A stretch of 64,000 nt of DNA from Isoptericola cucumis. GTDB lineage: Bacteria; Actinomycetota; Actinomycetes; Actinomycetales; Cellulomonadaceae. The position numbers and the translations under genes were made by a program. The notes below the pieces were generated by a model. It did no database searches. It was not told where the DNA came from and saw only the letters and a program-made list of their open reading frames with translations. This document shows positions 43,369 through 51,478 of the stretch, in pieces (the first letter of the stretch is position 1; every line of letters starts with the position of its first letter). The DNA is taken from the NCBI RefSeq assembly GCF_014635665.1, contig NZ_BMDG01000004.1:124001-188000 (forward strand). The letters are read 5' to 3'.

Positions 43369-44487
43369 ATGGGCAGACGAGATTTCGGCTCGGTCGAGCA
43401 GCTCCCCAGCGGACGATACCGAGCTCGGTACGCGGTGCCCGGCTCGAGGCCGAAGGTGTGGGTGAAGGCGCCCATGACGTTCGAGAGGATCGGCTCGGCA
43501 CGATCCTGGCTCAACCGCCAGCAGGTCGAGATTGAGGACGGCGTCACCCGCCCGCAGACCGTGGCGACGAGGACCACCCTGGGCGAGTACGCCGAGCAGT
43601 GGATCAAGACCCGTCGCAGCGCCAAGGGTGGCCCGCTGAGGGCGACGACCGTCCGCACCTATCGCGGGTACATGTCGAAGCACATTGAGCCCACCCTGGG
43701 GCACCTGGCGCTTCCTGCGGTCACGCGCGAGGTGATCCGGGCCTGGTATGCCGCCCTGCCCGACGAGACCCCTACGGGCAACGCGCGCGCGTACGCCTTC
43801 CTCAAGTCCGTGTGCGCGACCGCCGTTGAGGACGGGCTCATGCCGTCGCAGCCGTGCACCATCCGGGGCGGGTCGTCGTCCAAGCCGAAGACCAAGGTGA
43901 CCGTGGCGACCCCGGCTCAGGTTCGAGCCCTGGCCGACAAGATGCCCGAGCACCTGCAGTTGGCCATCCTCCTGGGCGCGTGGTGCTCGCTGCGCAACGG
44001 GGAGGTGCTCGAACTACGGCGTCGAGACGTCACGCCCGAGAGCATCCGCGTGGAGCGGGGCGTGACGTTCGTCGACGGGAAGGCGATCATCGGCCCGCCG
44101 AAGACGGACGCCGGAGTCCGCACCGTGGCGGTCCCGCCGCACATCTCCGAGGCGATCACCGAGCACCTGGACAAGTGGGTGAACGCCGACGCCGACGCGC
44201 TCCTGTTCGTCAGGGCACCGGGAGACCGGACCAACCTGCACACCAACACGTTCGGCTACTTCACCAAGCAGGCGATCAAGCAGACGGACCTGCCCGCGAC
44301 GTTCCGGTTCCACCACCTGCGGCACTCCGGGCTCACGCTCGCGGCACGCACCGGCGCGACCGTGGCGGAGCTACAGGCCCGGGCCGGACACTCGACCCCG
44401 CACATGGCCCTCAGGTATCAGCACGCCGCATCGGAGCGGGACCGTGCCCTGGCGGATGCGTTGTCGGCGCTGGCCGTCGACAACTAG
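43369..44487 (+). CDS. int: Tyrosine site-specific integrase
   Basis: A 372-residue phage-type integrase. The N-terminus (GRRDFGSVEQLPSGRYRARY) is the arm-site-binding AP2-like domain, residues ~65-150 form the SAM-like core-binding domain (TLGEYAEQWIKTR), and the catalytic domain follows. Catalytic residues are visible: Arg in WCSLRNGEV, His-x-x-Arg in FHHLRHSGLT, His in AGHSTPHMA and Tyr in LRYQHAA. It lies next to attL, as expected, and GGGAG sits 9 bases before the ATG. It should integrate the element into the tRNA-Leu-like gene. Confidence 0.95.
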   Translation: MGRRDFGSVEQLPSGRYRARYAVPGSRPKVWVKAPMTFERIGSARSWLNRQQVEIEDGVTRPQTVATRTTLGEYAEQWIKTRRSAKGGPLRATTVRTYRGYMSKHIEPTLGHLALPAVTREVIRAWYAALPDETPTGNARAYAFLKSVCATAVEDGLMPSQPCTIRGGSSSKPKTKVTVATPAQVRALADKMPEHLQLAILLGAWCSLRNGEVLELRRRDVTPESIRVERGVTFVDGKAIIGPPKTDAGVRTVAVPPHISEAITEHLDKWVNADADALLFVRAPGDRTNLHTNTFGYFTKQAIKQTDLPATFRFHHLRHSGLTLAARTGATVAELQARAGHSTPHMALRYQHAASERDRALADALSALAVDN

Positions 44488-44493
44488 GACCGC

Positions 44494-44756
44494 ATGCTGT
44501 TCCTGGACAAGGTGATCGGGTTCGTCATGGAGTACGACATCTACAACCCGTTCCACTGCAAGTGCGACGACATCATCTCGTTCGTGCAGAAGATCGACGA
44601 GGGCTTCGTGGTGATCTACCTCAACACCGTCGAGGCGCGGAACTACAAGGAGACGCCGCTCCTGCACTGGCCGATTTCTGCGGTTGCCGGCCCGAGGTGC
44701 ACAAGATGCCCGCACAGTTCTACGCCGGTCGTGGAGGCGCGGTGCGGGCGGAATGA
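44494..44756 (+). pseudogene. Small CxC-containing gene with a frameshift
   Basis: The frame from ATG 44494 has good actinobacterial codon use for about 60 codons (MLFLDKVIGFVMEYDIY, later HCKCDD and ARNYKETPLLHW). Near 44673 codon quality collapses, while the frame one base back becomes good and reads DFCGCRPEVHKMPAQFY to a TGA at 44754-44756. A one-base deletion (or sequence error) best explains this. The joined protein would be about 87 residues with two Cys-x-Cys pairs and a His, possibly zinc-binding. Read without the shift, the ORF runs on to 44817. No family recognised. Confidence 0.55.
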
Positions 44757-44829
44757 AGCCGTTTGGCCGTCTCGATCCGAGGCGTGGGCCGACGGTGTGT
44801 CGGTAGCCGTCGTCTAGCGTCTTCACCAG

Positions 44830-44849
44830 ACAACCCAAAACCGGGTTGT
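44830..44849 (+). terminator. Short hairpin between the frameshifted gene and the HTH gene
   Basis: ACAACCC pairs with GGGTTGT across a 6-base A-rich loop and is followed by TGTTC. It could end the integrase transcript before the HTH operon. Confidence 0.45.
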
Positions 44850-44931
44850 TGTTCGAAGATGACGGCGGCCTGCCCCTTCACCGCCAAGATCCAAGGCAGG
44901 CCACCGTGTGAGTGCCCCTGGAGGCATCTAC

Positions 44932-45123
44932 ATGGAATCACAGATTTCACTCCCGGTGTTCCTGTCACCGGTTGAGGCCGCGGTACACGTCGGTGTGTCG
45001 CGGCGCACGATCGATCGCGCTATCGCGGACGGGCAGCTCCCTGCCTACCGCGCGGGCTCACGAGTGGTGCGCATCCGCGTCACCGACCTCGAGGGCTGGC
45101 TGCGACCGATCGAGGCCGCTTGA
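44932..45123 (+). CDS. Excisionase-type helix-turn-helix protein
   Basis: A 63-residue winged-helix DNA-binding protein of the excisionase/MerR type: FLSPVEAAVHVGVSRRTIDR is the HTH, followed by AIADGQLPAYRAGSRVVRI and the wing ending in DLEGWL. Such proteins act as recombination directionality factors or small repressors in integrated elements. ATG 44932 was chosen because GGAGG (44920-44924) lies 7 bases ahead; a GTG at 44908 would add eight unconserved residues. It begins the coupled gene chain of the element. Confidence 0.82.
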   Translation: MESQISLPVFLSPVEAAVHVGVSRRTIDRAIADGQLPAYRAGSRVVRIRVTDLEGWLRPIEAA

Positions 45124-45401
45124 TCACCCGCGAGGTGTACGTGGTCGACGTCTCGTCGACGGATCGGTTCATCGACGAGCGCCACGCTCACTTGCAGATC
45201 GACGACCTGATGCGCGTTGCGCCCCGGGGCTCGAGCGTCCGCCTCGTCGTCGGGCGCACCTGGCCGGTGTTCTCCGCTGCCGAGTTCATGGAGCCCGCGC
45301 CGTATTGGGTCCAGCTCGTGCGGGACCACGCGGTACAGCTCGAGGGCGAGGTGCGCACCGTCCGAGCTTGGATGGCCGCGCTCGAGGGGGTGGCGGCATG
45401 A
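45120..45401 (+). CDS. Hypothetical element protein (93 aa)
   Basis: A 93-residue protein with no recognised family. It begins with TTG overlapping the previous stop (TTGA), and its own stop overlaps the next ATG (ATGA), so it is translated as part of the chain. The predicted fold is mixed alpha/beta (EVYVVDVSSTDRFIDERHAH, then VRLVVGRTWPVFSAAEF, ending in a helix). There is no signal peptide or membrane segment. GTG 45135 is an alternative start. Confidence 0.6.
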   Translation: MITREVYVVDVSSTDRFIDERHAHLQIDDLMRVAPRGSSVRLVVGRTWPVFSAAEFMEPAPYWVQLVRDHAVQLEGEVRTVRAWMAALEGVAA

Positions 45402-46663
45402 CAACCCCCGACTACTTCGCCGTGGACACGTACGACCAGCCCGAAATTCAGACAATCCAGACTCGCCAGCCTGACTCTCCAGTCTCGCCCCGTCTCTCTG
45501 GCATTGGAGAGTCTGGAGAGTCTGGAAAGTCAGGGAAGCCGCCGCGCCTCTACCGGGCCGACGAGCTCAAGGAGGGCACCCCGACCCGCTGGCTCGCCCG
45601 GGGCACCATCCCTCAGGCCGAGGTGTCCGTACTCATCGGGGCGGAGGGCATCGGCAAGAGCTTGTGGTGGGTGCTGGTCGTCTCGTACGTCACCACCGGC
45701 CGGAAGAGCAACCTCCTGGGCATCCCGCAGCGCGAGCCGCGCGACGTCGTCCTCATCCTCACCGAGGACTCGTGGGCCGACGTCCGTGCCCGCCTCGTGT
45801 CAGCCGGGGCGGACCTGGCTCGCATCCGCGTCTTCTGCGAGGACGACGACGGCACGGGCGCACCGACCTTCCCCGACGACTTCGTGTACATCGCGGACGA
45901 GTTGAAGCACAGCCGGCCCGGGCTGATCGTCGTCGATGCGTGGCTCGACACCGTCCGTGCCGGTATCCAGATCAAGGACACCCAGCAGGCCCGGGAAGCC
46001 CTGCACCCGTGGAAGGAGTTCGCCGCCCGATCCGGTGCCGGTGTCCTCCTTCTCGGGCACACGAACCGCACCGACAGCGACGACCTGCGCTCCATGATCG
46101 GGGCGACGGCCGCGCTGAGGCAGAAGGCGCGGGTGCTCTTGTTCGCCATGGCACCCCCGGAGACCGAGGGCGTCCTGTACGTCGGGTCGGAGAAGTCGAA
46201 CCACGCTGGACGGTCGACCGCCACCGAGTACCGGATCGACGTGCAGCAGGTGCGCGAGGAAACGGACGACGACCCCGGCACGGTTCCCCGATTGCGCGTC
46301 GTCGGTGACACCGGCCGCACCGTGCAGGACCACTTCGCTACCTGGCGCAAGCAGTCGAAGGAGGCCGCACGCCCGCAGACCGCGGACGAGAAGGCCGCGG
46401 AATGGGTGAGGGACTACCTCACGGATCGGGGCGGGCAGGCTCTCGCCTCCGAGGTCCAGGAGGCAGCGACGTTCACCGACGTCAACCCGAAGCGACTGCC
46501 AGCCGCGGTGAAGTCCCTGGGCGGGTATGTCGGCCCCGGCGACGGCCCCCGGACACCCCACGTCTACCGCCTGACTCTCCAGACTCTCCAGACTCTCCAG
46601 CTCTCCAGTGATGGGGAACCCGCTGGCGAGTCTGAGATGTCCGATTCCGAGGTGGCCGCGTGA
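45398..46663 (+). CDS. RepA-like AAA ATPase (AAA_25 type)
   Basis: A 421-residue RecA-fold ATPase. Walker A is GAEGIGKS (81-88), Walker B LIVVDAWLD (about 180-188), with a later sensor-like LLLGHTNRTDSDDLRSM. The C-terminal ~90 residues look like a winged helix (LASEVQEAATFTDVNPKR). Proteins of this type serve as replicative helicases or helicase loaders on plasmids and satellites. Its N-terminus (ESGESGKSGK) and C-terminus (LTLQTLQTLQLSS) are encoded by opposed 9-bp repeat arrays. It starts with an ATGA overlap. A role in element replication is inferred. Confidence 0.78.
   Translation: MTTPDYFAVDTYDQPEIQTIQTRQPDSPVSPRLSGIGESGESGKSGKPPRLYRADELKEGTPTRWLARGTIPQAEVSVLIGAEGIGKSLWWVLVVSYVTTGRKSNLLGIPQREPRDVVLILTEDSWADVRARLVSAGADLARIRVFCEDDDGTGAPTFPDDFVYIADELKHSRPGLIVVDAWLDTVRAGIQIKDTQQAREALHPWKEFAARSGAGVLLLGHTNRTDSDDLRSMIGATAALRQKARVLLFAMAPPETEGVLYVGSEKSNHAGRSTATEYRIDVQQVREETDDDPGTVPRLRVVGDTGRTVQDHFATWRKQSKEAARPQTADEKAAEWVRDYLTDRGGQALASEVQEAATFTDVNPKRLPAAVKSLGGYVGPGDGPRTPHVYRLTLQTLQTLQLSSDGEPAGESEMSDSEVAA
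45505..45531 (+). repeat. 9-bp tandem repeat TGGAGAGTC, 3 copies (left array)
   Basis: Two exact units and one with a single change, inside the 5' end of the ATPase gene. An inverted unit (GACTCTCCA) lies at 45473-45481, so local hairpins can form. The array is the reverse complement of that at 46573-46599. Confidence 0.9.
46573..46599 (+). repeat. 9-bp tandem repeat GACTCTCCA, 3 copies (right array)
   Basis: Three exact units inside the 3' end of the ATPase gene, inverted with respect to the left array about 1.04 kb away. Spacing and copy number resemble replication iterons, but no origin has been shown. Confidence 0.9.
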
Positions 46664-46824
46664 TGGCCGGAGCCGCGTTCTTCCAGAAGTCATCCGGCGC
46701 GTGCCCCGACTGCGACGCCGACACCGAGCTCACCACCGACCCGGACTATCCGACCGTCGCGTACCTGACCGTGCGCCACGACGACACCTGCCCGAACCTG
46801 CGGGCGCGAAGGGCGCGACCATGA
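46663..46824 (+). CDS. 53-aa protein with Cys/His zinc-ribbon-like pattern
   Basis: A small gene whose ATG shares its first base with the ATPase stop (TGATG) and whose stop overlaps the next ATG (ATGA). The protein, MAGAAFFQKSSGACPDCD followed by a hydrophilic middle and VRHDDTCPNLRARRARP, contains Cys-x-x-Cys, then His and Cys, which could bind zinc, and a basic tail suited to nucleic acid contact. Coupling on both sides supports a real gene. No family recognised. Confidence 0.65.
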   Translation: MAGAAFFQKSSGACPDCDADTELTTDPDYPTVAYLTVRHDDTCPNLRARRARP

Positions 46825-47033
46825 CCACGACCACGACCGACCTGGACACCGAGGCCCTGATCCTCGAGGGTGCCCGCTCCCACCTCGTCAAGCGGATGCG
46901 ACGACTGAGCTACCGCGTGCACGGCTTCGACCGTGAGGCCATCGACGACATGCACGCCAAGCTCGACACCTTCCGCGACGAGCAGCGAGCACGGCTCGAG
47001 GCGGCACGGGCCGAGAAGTCGGAGAGCGCATGA
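46821..47033 (+). CDS. 70-aa helical charged protein
   Basis: A 70-residue protein, predicted mostly helical: EALILEGARSHLVKRMRRL, then a second helix DREAIDDMHAKLDTFRDEQ and a charged tail. Both ends overlap neighbours by four bases. It lies just before HNH and terminase, where a small terminase subunit is often coded, but no HTH signature is visible and this role is only a guess. Confidence 0.6.
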   Translation: MTTTTTDLDTEALILEGARSHLVKRMRRLSYRVHGFDREAIDDMHAKLDTFRDEQRARLEAARAEKSESA

Positions 47034-47428
47034 CGTACCGAGCGTGCGTGGTCTGCGGAGAGCCGAGCCCCGAGAGCAGGTGTGCCGAGCACCAGCTCCC
47101 CGAGCCCGCCAAGCCGTCGCGAGTCGCACGAGGCTACGACGCGGCATGGCAGCAGCTATCGAAGCGCGCTCGCCGGTTGCAGCCGTTCTGCTCCGACTGC
47201 GGCACGACCGAAGACCTATCGGCCGACCACCTGCCTATCGCGTGGGAAAGGAAGGCAGCAGGTAAGCCGATTCGCTTGCAGGACATCGATGTTGTGTGCC
47301 GTTCCTGCAACGCCAAGCGCGGCCGAGCCCGACCCACGGGGGATGGGGTCGACGCCAACGTTAAGCACCCCTGGTGGAAGGCATCGAGGCAGTTACATAC
47401 CGAGTCACAGAGAGGCGGTGCAGCATGA
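47030..47428 (+). CDS. HNH endonuclease
   Basis: A 132-residue zinc-containing HNH nuclease. Zinc Cys pairs are CVVCGEPSPESRC and FCSDCGTTEDL with CRSCNAKRG; the catalytic core is LSADHLPIAW, with His as general base. HNH nucleases beside the large terminase take part in cleavage at cos sites in HK97-type phages, which suggests cos packaging here. ATGA overlaps are present at both ends. The last ~25 codons use less G+C-rich codons than the host. Confidence 0.88.
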   Translation: MTYRACVVCGEPSPESRCAEHQLPEPAKPSRVARGYDAAWQQLSKRARRLQPFCSDCGTTEDLSADHLPIAWERKAAGKPIRLQDIDVVCRSCNAKRGRARPTGDGVDANVKHPWWKASRQLHTESQRGGAA

Positions 47429-48891
47429 GGGCAGGCCCCAAGAAGGCGGTAACCGCCGAACCTCTGGACTTCTCCCACCTGGGACCAGTGGGCTGGAAGC
47501 GCGTGGATGCATTCGCCCGTGAGTACCTTCTGGTGCCCAAGGGTGAAGGTGCCAAGTCGCCTTTCCGGCTGCGGAAGTGGCAGCTCGATATCGTCCGTGG
47601 GCTGTACCCGATGCGCGGTCAGCGTCCGCGTCAGGGCCTTCTCTCCCTGCCTCGAGGCAATGGGAAGACGGCCCTTGCCGCGGTGCTCGGCGTCTATGGC
47701 CTCTTTGCCGACGACGTCGAGTCTGCTCAGGTTCTCGTCGTCGCCAGCGACGAGCGCCAGGCAGGGCACGTCTTCAAGGCGGCGGCGCGCATGGTCGAGA
47801 TGAACCCGCTCCTTGCCGAGCAGGTGCAGGTCTACCAGGACCGCCTCTACGTGCCGAACACGAACAGCGAGCTTCGGACCCTGCCGGCGACGGTCGACGC
47901 ACTCCAGGGCTGGGACCCGTCGCTCATGATCGTGGACGAGCTGCACGTTGTCACCGAGGCCGTGTGGGACGCCGTGACGTCCGCAGCGGGCAAGCGGCGG
48001 TCATCCCTCACCCTGGCCATCTCCACGCCCGCAGACACGCCCGAGAGCATCATGTGGACCCTCGTGGAGCACGGGCGCGCGGACGACGATCCGGCCTTCT
48101 TCTTCCGCGAGTGGGCGGCCCCTGAGGGGTGCGCGAAGGACGACGAGAAGGCGTGGAAGATCGCCAACCCGGCGCTCGGTGACTTCAAGTTCGTGGACGC
48201 CATGCGCGCCACGATGCGCACGACCCGTGAGCCCGCGTTCCGGCGCTACCAGCTCGGGCAGTGGGTCGGTCAGGCCGAGTCGTGGCTCCCATGGGGCCAA
48301 TGGGACGGATGCTCCGACGCTGGCCGTGAGGTCCGCGACGGGGAGCGCGTCGTCCTGGCGTTCGACGGCTCGGCGTCCGGCGACTCCACGGCCCTCGTGG
48401 GCTGCACCGTGGGCGAGGACCCGCACGTCTTCGTCGTGGACGTCTGGGAAAACCCCGGTGACCGCGGGTGGCGCGTGCCGCGCGAGCAGGTCGACACGTC
48501 GGTCATCGCGGCATTCGAGAAGTACGACGTCGTGGAGCTCGCGGCGGACCCGTGGGGCTGGAGAAGTGAGCTTGAATCGTGGTCCAAGAAGTTCGGAGAG
48601 CGGCGCGTTGTCGAATACAACACCGCCTATGCCGGGCGCATGGCCCCGGCTACGGACAGGCTCTATCAGGCGACCGCTACTCAGGCCATGACGCACGACG
48701 GCGATTCTCGAATGGCCGCGCACGTCGCCAACTGTAAGGCGAAGTCGACTTCCCAGGGTGATCTAGTCACCAAGGACAAGCGCGGTTCACCTCGAAAGAT
48801 TGACGCCGCCGTCGCCGGCATCGTGGCATTCGATAGAGCGGCATTCCATTCCAACAAGACGACCCGAAAGCGAGTAGTGAGTTTCCGATGA
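47425..48891 (+). CDS. Phage terminase large subunit
   Basis: A 488-residue DNA-packaging motor. The ATPase domain has Walker A LPRGNGKTALAA (about 74-85) and Walker B SLMIVDELH; the nuclease domain has VLAFDGSASGDSTALVG (catalytic Asp), VELAADPWGW and KIDAAVAGIVAFDRA, the late Asp of the RNase H-like site. ATG 47425, overlapping the HNH stop (ATGA), is preferred over 47374, which lies inside the HNH gene. No small terminase gene is recognised next to it. Confidence 0.93.
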   Translation: MRAGPKKAVTAEPLDFSHLGPVGWKRVDAFAREYLLVPKGEGAKSPFRLRKWQLDIVRGLYPMRGQRPRQGLLSLPRGNGKTALAAVLGVYGLFADDVESAQVLVVASDERQAGHVFKAAARMVEMNPLLAEQVQVYQDRLYVPNTNSELRTLPATVDALQGWDPSLMIVDELHVVTEAVWDAVTSAAGKRRSSLTLAISTPADTPESIMWTLVEHGRADDDPAFFFREWAAPEGCAKDDEKAWKIANPALGDFKFVDAMRATMRTTREPAFRRYQLGQWVGQAESWLPWGQWDGCSDAGREVRDGERVVLAFDGSASGDSTALVGCTVGEDPHVFVVDVWENPGDRGWRVPREQVDTSVIAAFEKYDVVELAADPWGWRSELESWSKKFGERRVVEYNTAYAGRMAPATDRLYQATATQAMTHDGDSRMAAHVANCKAKSTSQGDLVTKDKRGSPRKIDAAVAGIVAFDRAAFHSNKTTRKRVVSFR

Positions 48892-50213
48892 ACGATCTTC
48901 TCAAGACCCTCTCCGACAAGCTCGACACCACGGCCCCAGCCCTGGCGCGGCTGGACAACTACTACAACGGCACCCAGCCTGCGGCGTTCCTGACCCCGGA
49001 GGCCCGCGAGGCGCTGGGCGACCGACTCAAGGTGCTGAGCGTCAACTTCCCCCGGCTGGCCGTGCAGTCCGTGGCCGAACGGCTCCAGGTGACCGGCTTC
49101 CGGCTCGAGGGCGACCAGTCCGAGCCCGACGCCGCCCTCTGGTCGACGTGGCGACGGAACCGCATGGAGGACGCGGCGGCTCAGGCGCACGTTGACTCCC
49201 TCGTGTACGGGCGTTCGTTCGTGATCGTGTGGGCCGGTGCGAACGGTCAGCCCCTCATCACCGTGGAGAGCCCCCGGCAGGTGGCCGTTCTGCGGGACCC
49301 GGCCACTCGTGAGGTGACGTCGGCGCTCAAGCGTTGGCACGCGGACGGACGCGGTCACGCGGTGCTGTACGGCCCCGACCGGATCACGCGGTACGTGTCC
49401 CAGGCTCGAGTGACGGACAGCGGCTCGCTCCCGTCGACCGGCTGGGACGTCGTCTCGGAGATTCCGAACCCGCTCGGCGTCGTGCCCGTGGTGCCCATCG
49501 TGAACCGAGGCCGTCTGCTCGAGGTGGACGGAGTCTCGGAGATGGAGGACGTGCTGGACCTCGCGGACGCGCTCAACAAGATCATGAGCGACGCCCTGGT
49601 CACGTCCGAGTACTACGCCCGCCCGCGACGCTGGGCCACGGGCCTGGAGATCGTGGAGGACGACGAGGGCAACCCCGTCAAGCCCTTCTCCAGCGCGCTC
49701 GACGACATCTGGCAGGCCGAGGACCCGGCTACGAAGTTCGGGCAGTTCGAGGCCGCCAGCCTCTCCGGGTACGCCGAGCTGGGCGCGATGCTCACCCAGC
49801 AGATTGGCGCGCTCTCCACCCTGCCCCCGCACTACCTGGGGCTGAACGGTGACCAGCCGCCGAGCGCCGACGCCATCCGCTCGGCTGAGGCGTCCCTCGT
49901 CTCCCGGTGCTACTCGCTCCAGCGCACGTTCGGGCAGTCGTGGGCCGACGTCGCCCGCCTCGTCGTGGCCGTCCGCGACGGCGTCGACCCGACGACGCTG
50001 GACGTCGAGACCGTGTGGGCCAACCCGGAGACCCGGACCCCGGCTCAGGCCGCGGACGCCGCTGCCAAGCTCGCGGGCATCGGGATGCCGCTGACCATCC
50101 TCCTGGCCGACCAGCTCGGCATGACCCCGGCTCAGGTCGACCGGGTCCGCGAGGCCATCCGCACCCAGGCACTCGACTCCGCCGGCGTCGACCTCGCCGC
50201 CCTCGCGTCGTGA
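48888..50213 (+). CDS. Phage portal protein (SPP1 Gp6-like)
   Basis: A 441-residue portal subunit, forming the ring through which DNA enters the head. Recognisable are LARLDNYYNGTQPAAFL at the start, SLVYGRSFVIVWAG, the core PNPLGVVPVVPIVNRG, and the long helix region LNKIMSDALVTSEYYARPR before APPHYLG-like LPPHYLGLNGDQP. It overlaps the terminase gene (ATGA) and the MuF-like gene (GTGA), the usual terminase-portal-MuF order of Siphoviridae-type head modules. Confidence 0.9.
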   Translation: MNDLLKTLSDKLDTTAPALARLDNYYNGTQPAAFLTPEAREALGDRLKVLSVNFPRLAVQSVAERLQVTGFRLEGDQSEPDAALWSTWRRNRMEDAAAQAHVDSLVYGRSFVIVWAGANGQPLITVESPRQVAVLRDPATREVTSALKRWHADGRGHAVLYGPDRITRYVSQARVTDSGSLPSTGWDVVSEIPNPLGVVPVVPIVNRGRLLEVDGVSEMEDVLDLADALNKIMSDALVTSEYYARPRRWATGLEIVEDDEGNPVKPFSSALDDIWQAEDPATKFGQFEAASLSGYAELGAMLTQQIGALSTLPPHYLGLNGDQPPSADAIRSAEASLVSRCYSLQRTFGQSWADVARLVVAVRDGVDPTTLDVETVWANPETRTPAQAADAAAKLAGIGMPLTILLADQLGMTPAQVDRVREAIRTQALDSAGVDLAALAS

Positions 50214-50818
50214 CCTACCGCGACGCGCTCCAGGCGCTCAGCAGCGAGACCGAGGCGAAGGTGCTCGCCATCTATGCCGCGTTCTCCGAGGGCAGCATCA
50301 CCTACGACGAGGCAGCAGCAGCCATCGCGGCCGTCGTCGTCAAGGGCAACGCCCGAGCCGTCGCCCTGGCGGACCTGGCCCTGGCCGCGAACCTCATGAC
50401 CGCCCTCAGGAAGCCCGTGGCGACCCTGGGGCTGGCCCTGCCGGACGGCGAGCCCGCGAGGCTCCACAAGGCCGCCACGACGCTCCTGGCGATCCGTGAG
50501 GTGACCCCGGAGCGCGTGGCCCGTCTGGGCCGCGTGGAACCGCTCGAGGCAGGGCAGCGCGCGTTCTCCGAGGGCATCGCTCGATCCGGCTCGGTGGAGG
50601 GCTGGGTCCGCAACAAGAGCGCGAGCGCGTGCCAGCTCTGCACCTGGTGGTCCCGTGACGGTCGAGTCTGGCCAGCAGGTCACCCGATGCCCCGGCACAA
50701 GGGCTGTAGCTGCACCCAGACCATCGTCCACGTCGACCGCGTCCAAGAGACCGCAGCGGGCCGCAAGGAGCGCATCGCCCGCGAAGCCGCGACCAACACC
50801 CGGAGGTACAACCCATGA
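50210..50818 (+). CDS. MuF-like minor head protein
   Basis: A 202-residue protein. The N-terminal helical part (YRDALQALSSETEAKVLAIY) is followed by a C-terminal domain with ACQLCTWWSRDGRVWP and MPRHKGCSCTQ, a Cys/His pattern typical of phage head morphogenesis (Mu gpF/VG15-type) proteins coded after the portal. The role is likely in capsid assembly or DNA ejection. GTG 50210 overlaps the portal stop. It is shorter than most relatives and has no added toxin domain. Confidence 0.8.
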   Translation: MTYRDALQALSSETEAKVLAIYAAFSEGSITYDEAAAAIAAVVVKGNARAVALADLALAANLMTALRKPVATLGLALPDGEPARLHKAATTLLAIREVTPERVARLGRVEPLEAGQRAFSEGIARSGSVEGWVRNKSASACQLCTWWSRDGRVWPAGHPMPRHKGCSCTQTIVHVDRVQETAAGRKERIAREAATNTRRYNP

Positions 50819-51261
50819 CCGTTGAGCAGATCAAGCCCGAGGACGAGGCGACCGAGCCCGTCGAGACCGCGACCCCCGACCTCGAGCAGACCGAGCCCGA
50901 GACACCGGAGCCCACCGAGGACCCGGAGCCGGAGCCAGAGACCTTCCCCCGCGAGTACGTCCAGAAGCTCCGCGACGAGTCCGCCAAGTACCGGCAGCGG
51001 GCAGCCAAGACCGACGAGCTCGCCCACCGTCTCCACGCGGCACTCGTGACCGCCACGGGACGTCTGGCCGACCCCACGGACCTGCCCTACGACGAGGCCC
51101 ACCTGGACGACCCTGACGACCTCGAGCGGGCGATTTCCGACCTTCTGTCTAGGAAGCCGCACCTGGCCAGCCGTAGGGTCGCCGGAGACGTCGGACAGGG
51201 CGCATCGGGCGGCACTGGCGGCGTCAGCCTCGCCGGCCTTCTCCGGGCCGGGGCCGCGTAA
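50815..51261 (+). CDS. Scaffold-like capsid assembly protein
   Basis: A 148-residue protein. Residues 1-45 are Glu/Pro/Thr-rich and disordered, and residues ~48-85 form a charged coiled-coil-like helix (YVQKLRDESAKYRQRAAKTD, then LAHRLHAAL). The short C-terminal end is Gly/Ala-rich. Position directly before the capsid gene and this composition match scaffolding proteins of HK97-fold phages. No protease motif (Ser-His) is seen, so the capsid is probably assembled without a maturation protease. ATGA overlap upstream. Confidence 0.75.
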   Translation: MTVEQIKPEDEATEPVETATPDLEQTEPETPEPTEDPEPEPETFPREYVQKLRDESAKYRQRAAKTDELAHRLHAALVTATGRLADPTDLPYDEAHLDDPDDLERAISDLLSRKPHLASRRVAGDVGQGASGGTGGVSLAGLLRAGAA

Positions 51262-51275
51262 GAGGGGGATGAACG

Positions 51276-51425
51276 ATGGGCCATCGTGAAGAAGCACTGG
51301 TCAACCTCGGTCGGGCCAAGGAAGGGGACTCGAGAGCCCTCGCGCTTGCCCAGGTCTACGCGACGCTGGCAGTTCTCGACGCGGTCGATGCCCTCAATGA
51401 CACGCTGAACAGCACGAGCGAGTAA
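51276..51425 (+). CDS. 49-aa protein between scaffold and capsid
   Basis: A short ORF of 49 codons with a strong ribosome binding site (AGAGGGGG, about 51261-51268, 7 bases before ATG). The protein starts MGHREEALVNLGRAKEGDSR and ends in a helix, ALALAQVYATLAVLDAVDAL, then NDTLNSTSE. It uses TAA, rare in this region, and is followed 16 bases later by a strong hairpin. No family recognised. Confidence 0.55.
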   Translation: MGHREEALVNLGRAKEGDSRALALAQVYATLAVLDAVDALNDTLNSTSE

Positions 51426-51441
51426 TACCCTCCTGGGGTAT

Positions 51442-51478
51442 AGTGAAGGGGTCGGGCCTGGTGCCCGACCCCTTCGCT
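51442..51478 (+). terminator. Strong hairpin just upstream of the capsid gene
   Basis: A 16-bp stem (51442-51457 with 51463-51478, one T-G pair) and 5-base loop. It lies 52 bases before the capsid ATG. It could terminate the upstream operon or stabilise a processed capsid mRNA. Confidence 0.6.

Noticed and set aside
44371-44838. Minus-strand ORF opposite the end of the integrase and the frameshifted gene
   Set aside because: Codon use is poor and it overlaps the conserved catalytic end of the integrase.
46821-47033. Calling the 70-residue protein a small terminase
   Set aside because: Position fits but no helix-turn-helix signature is visible, so it stays hypothetical.
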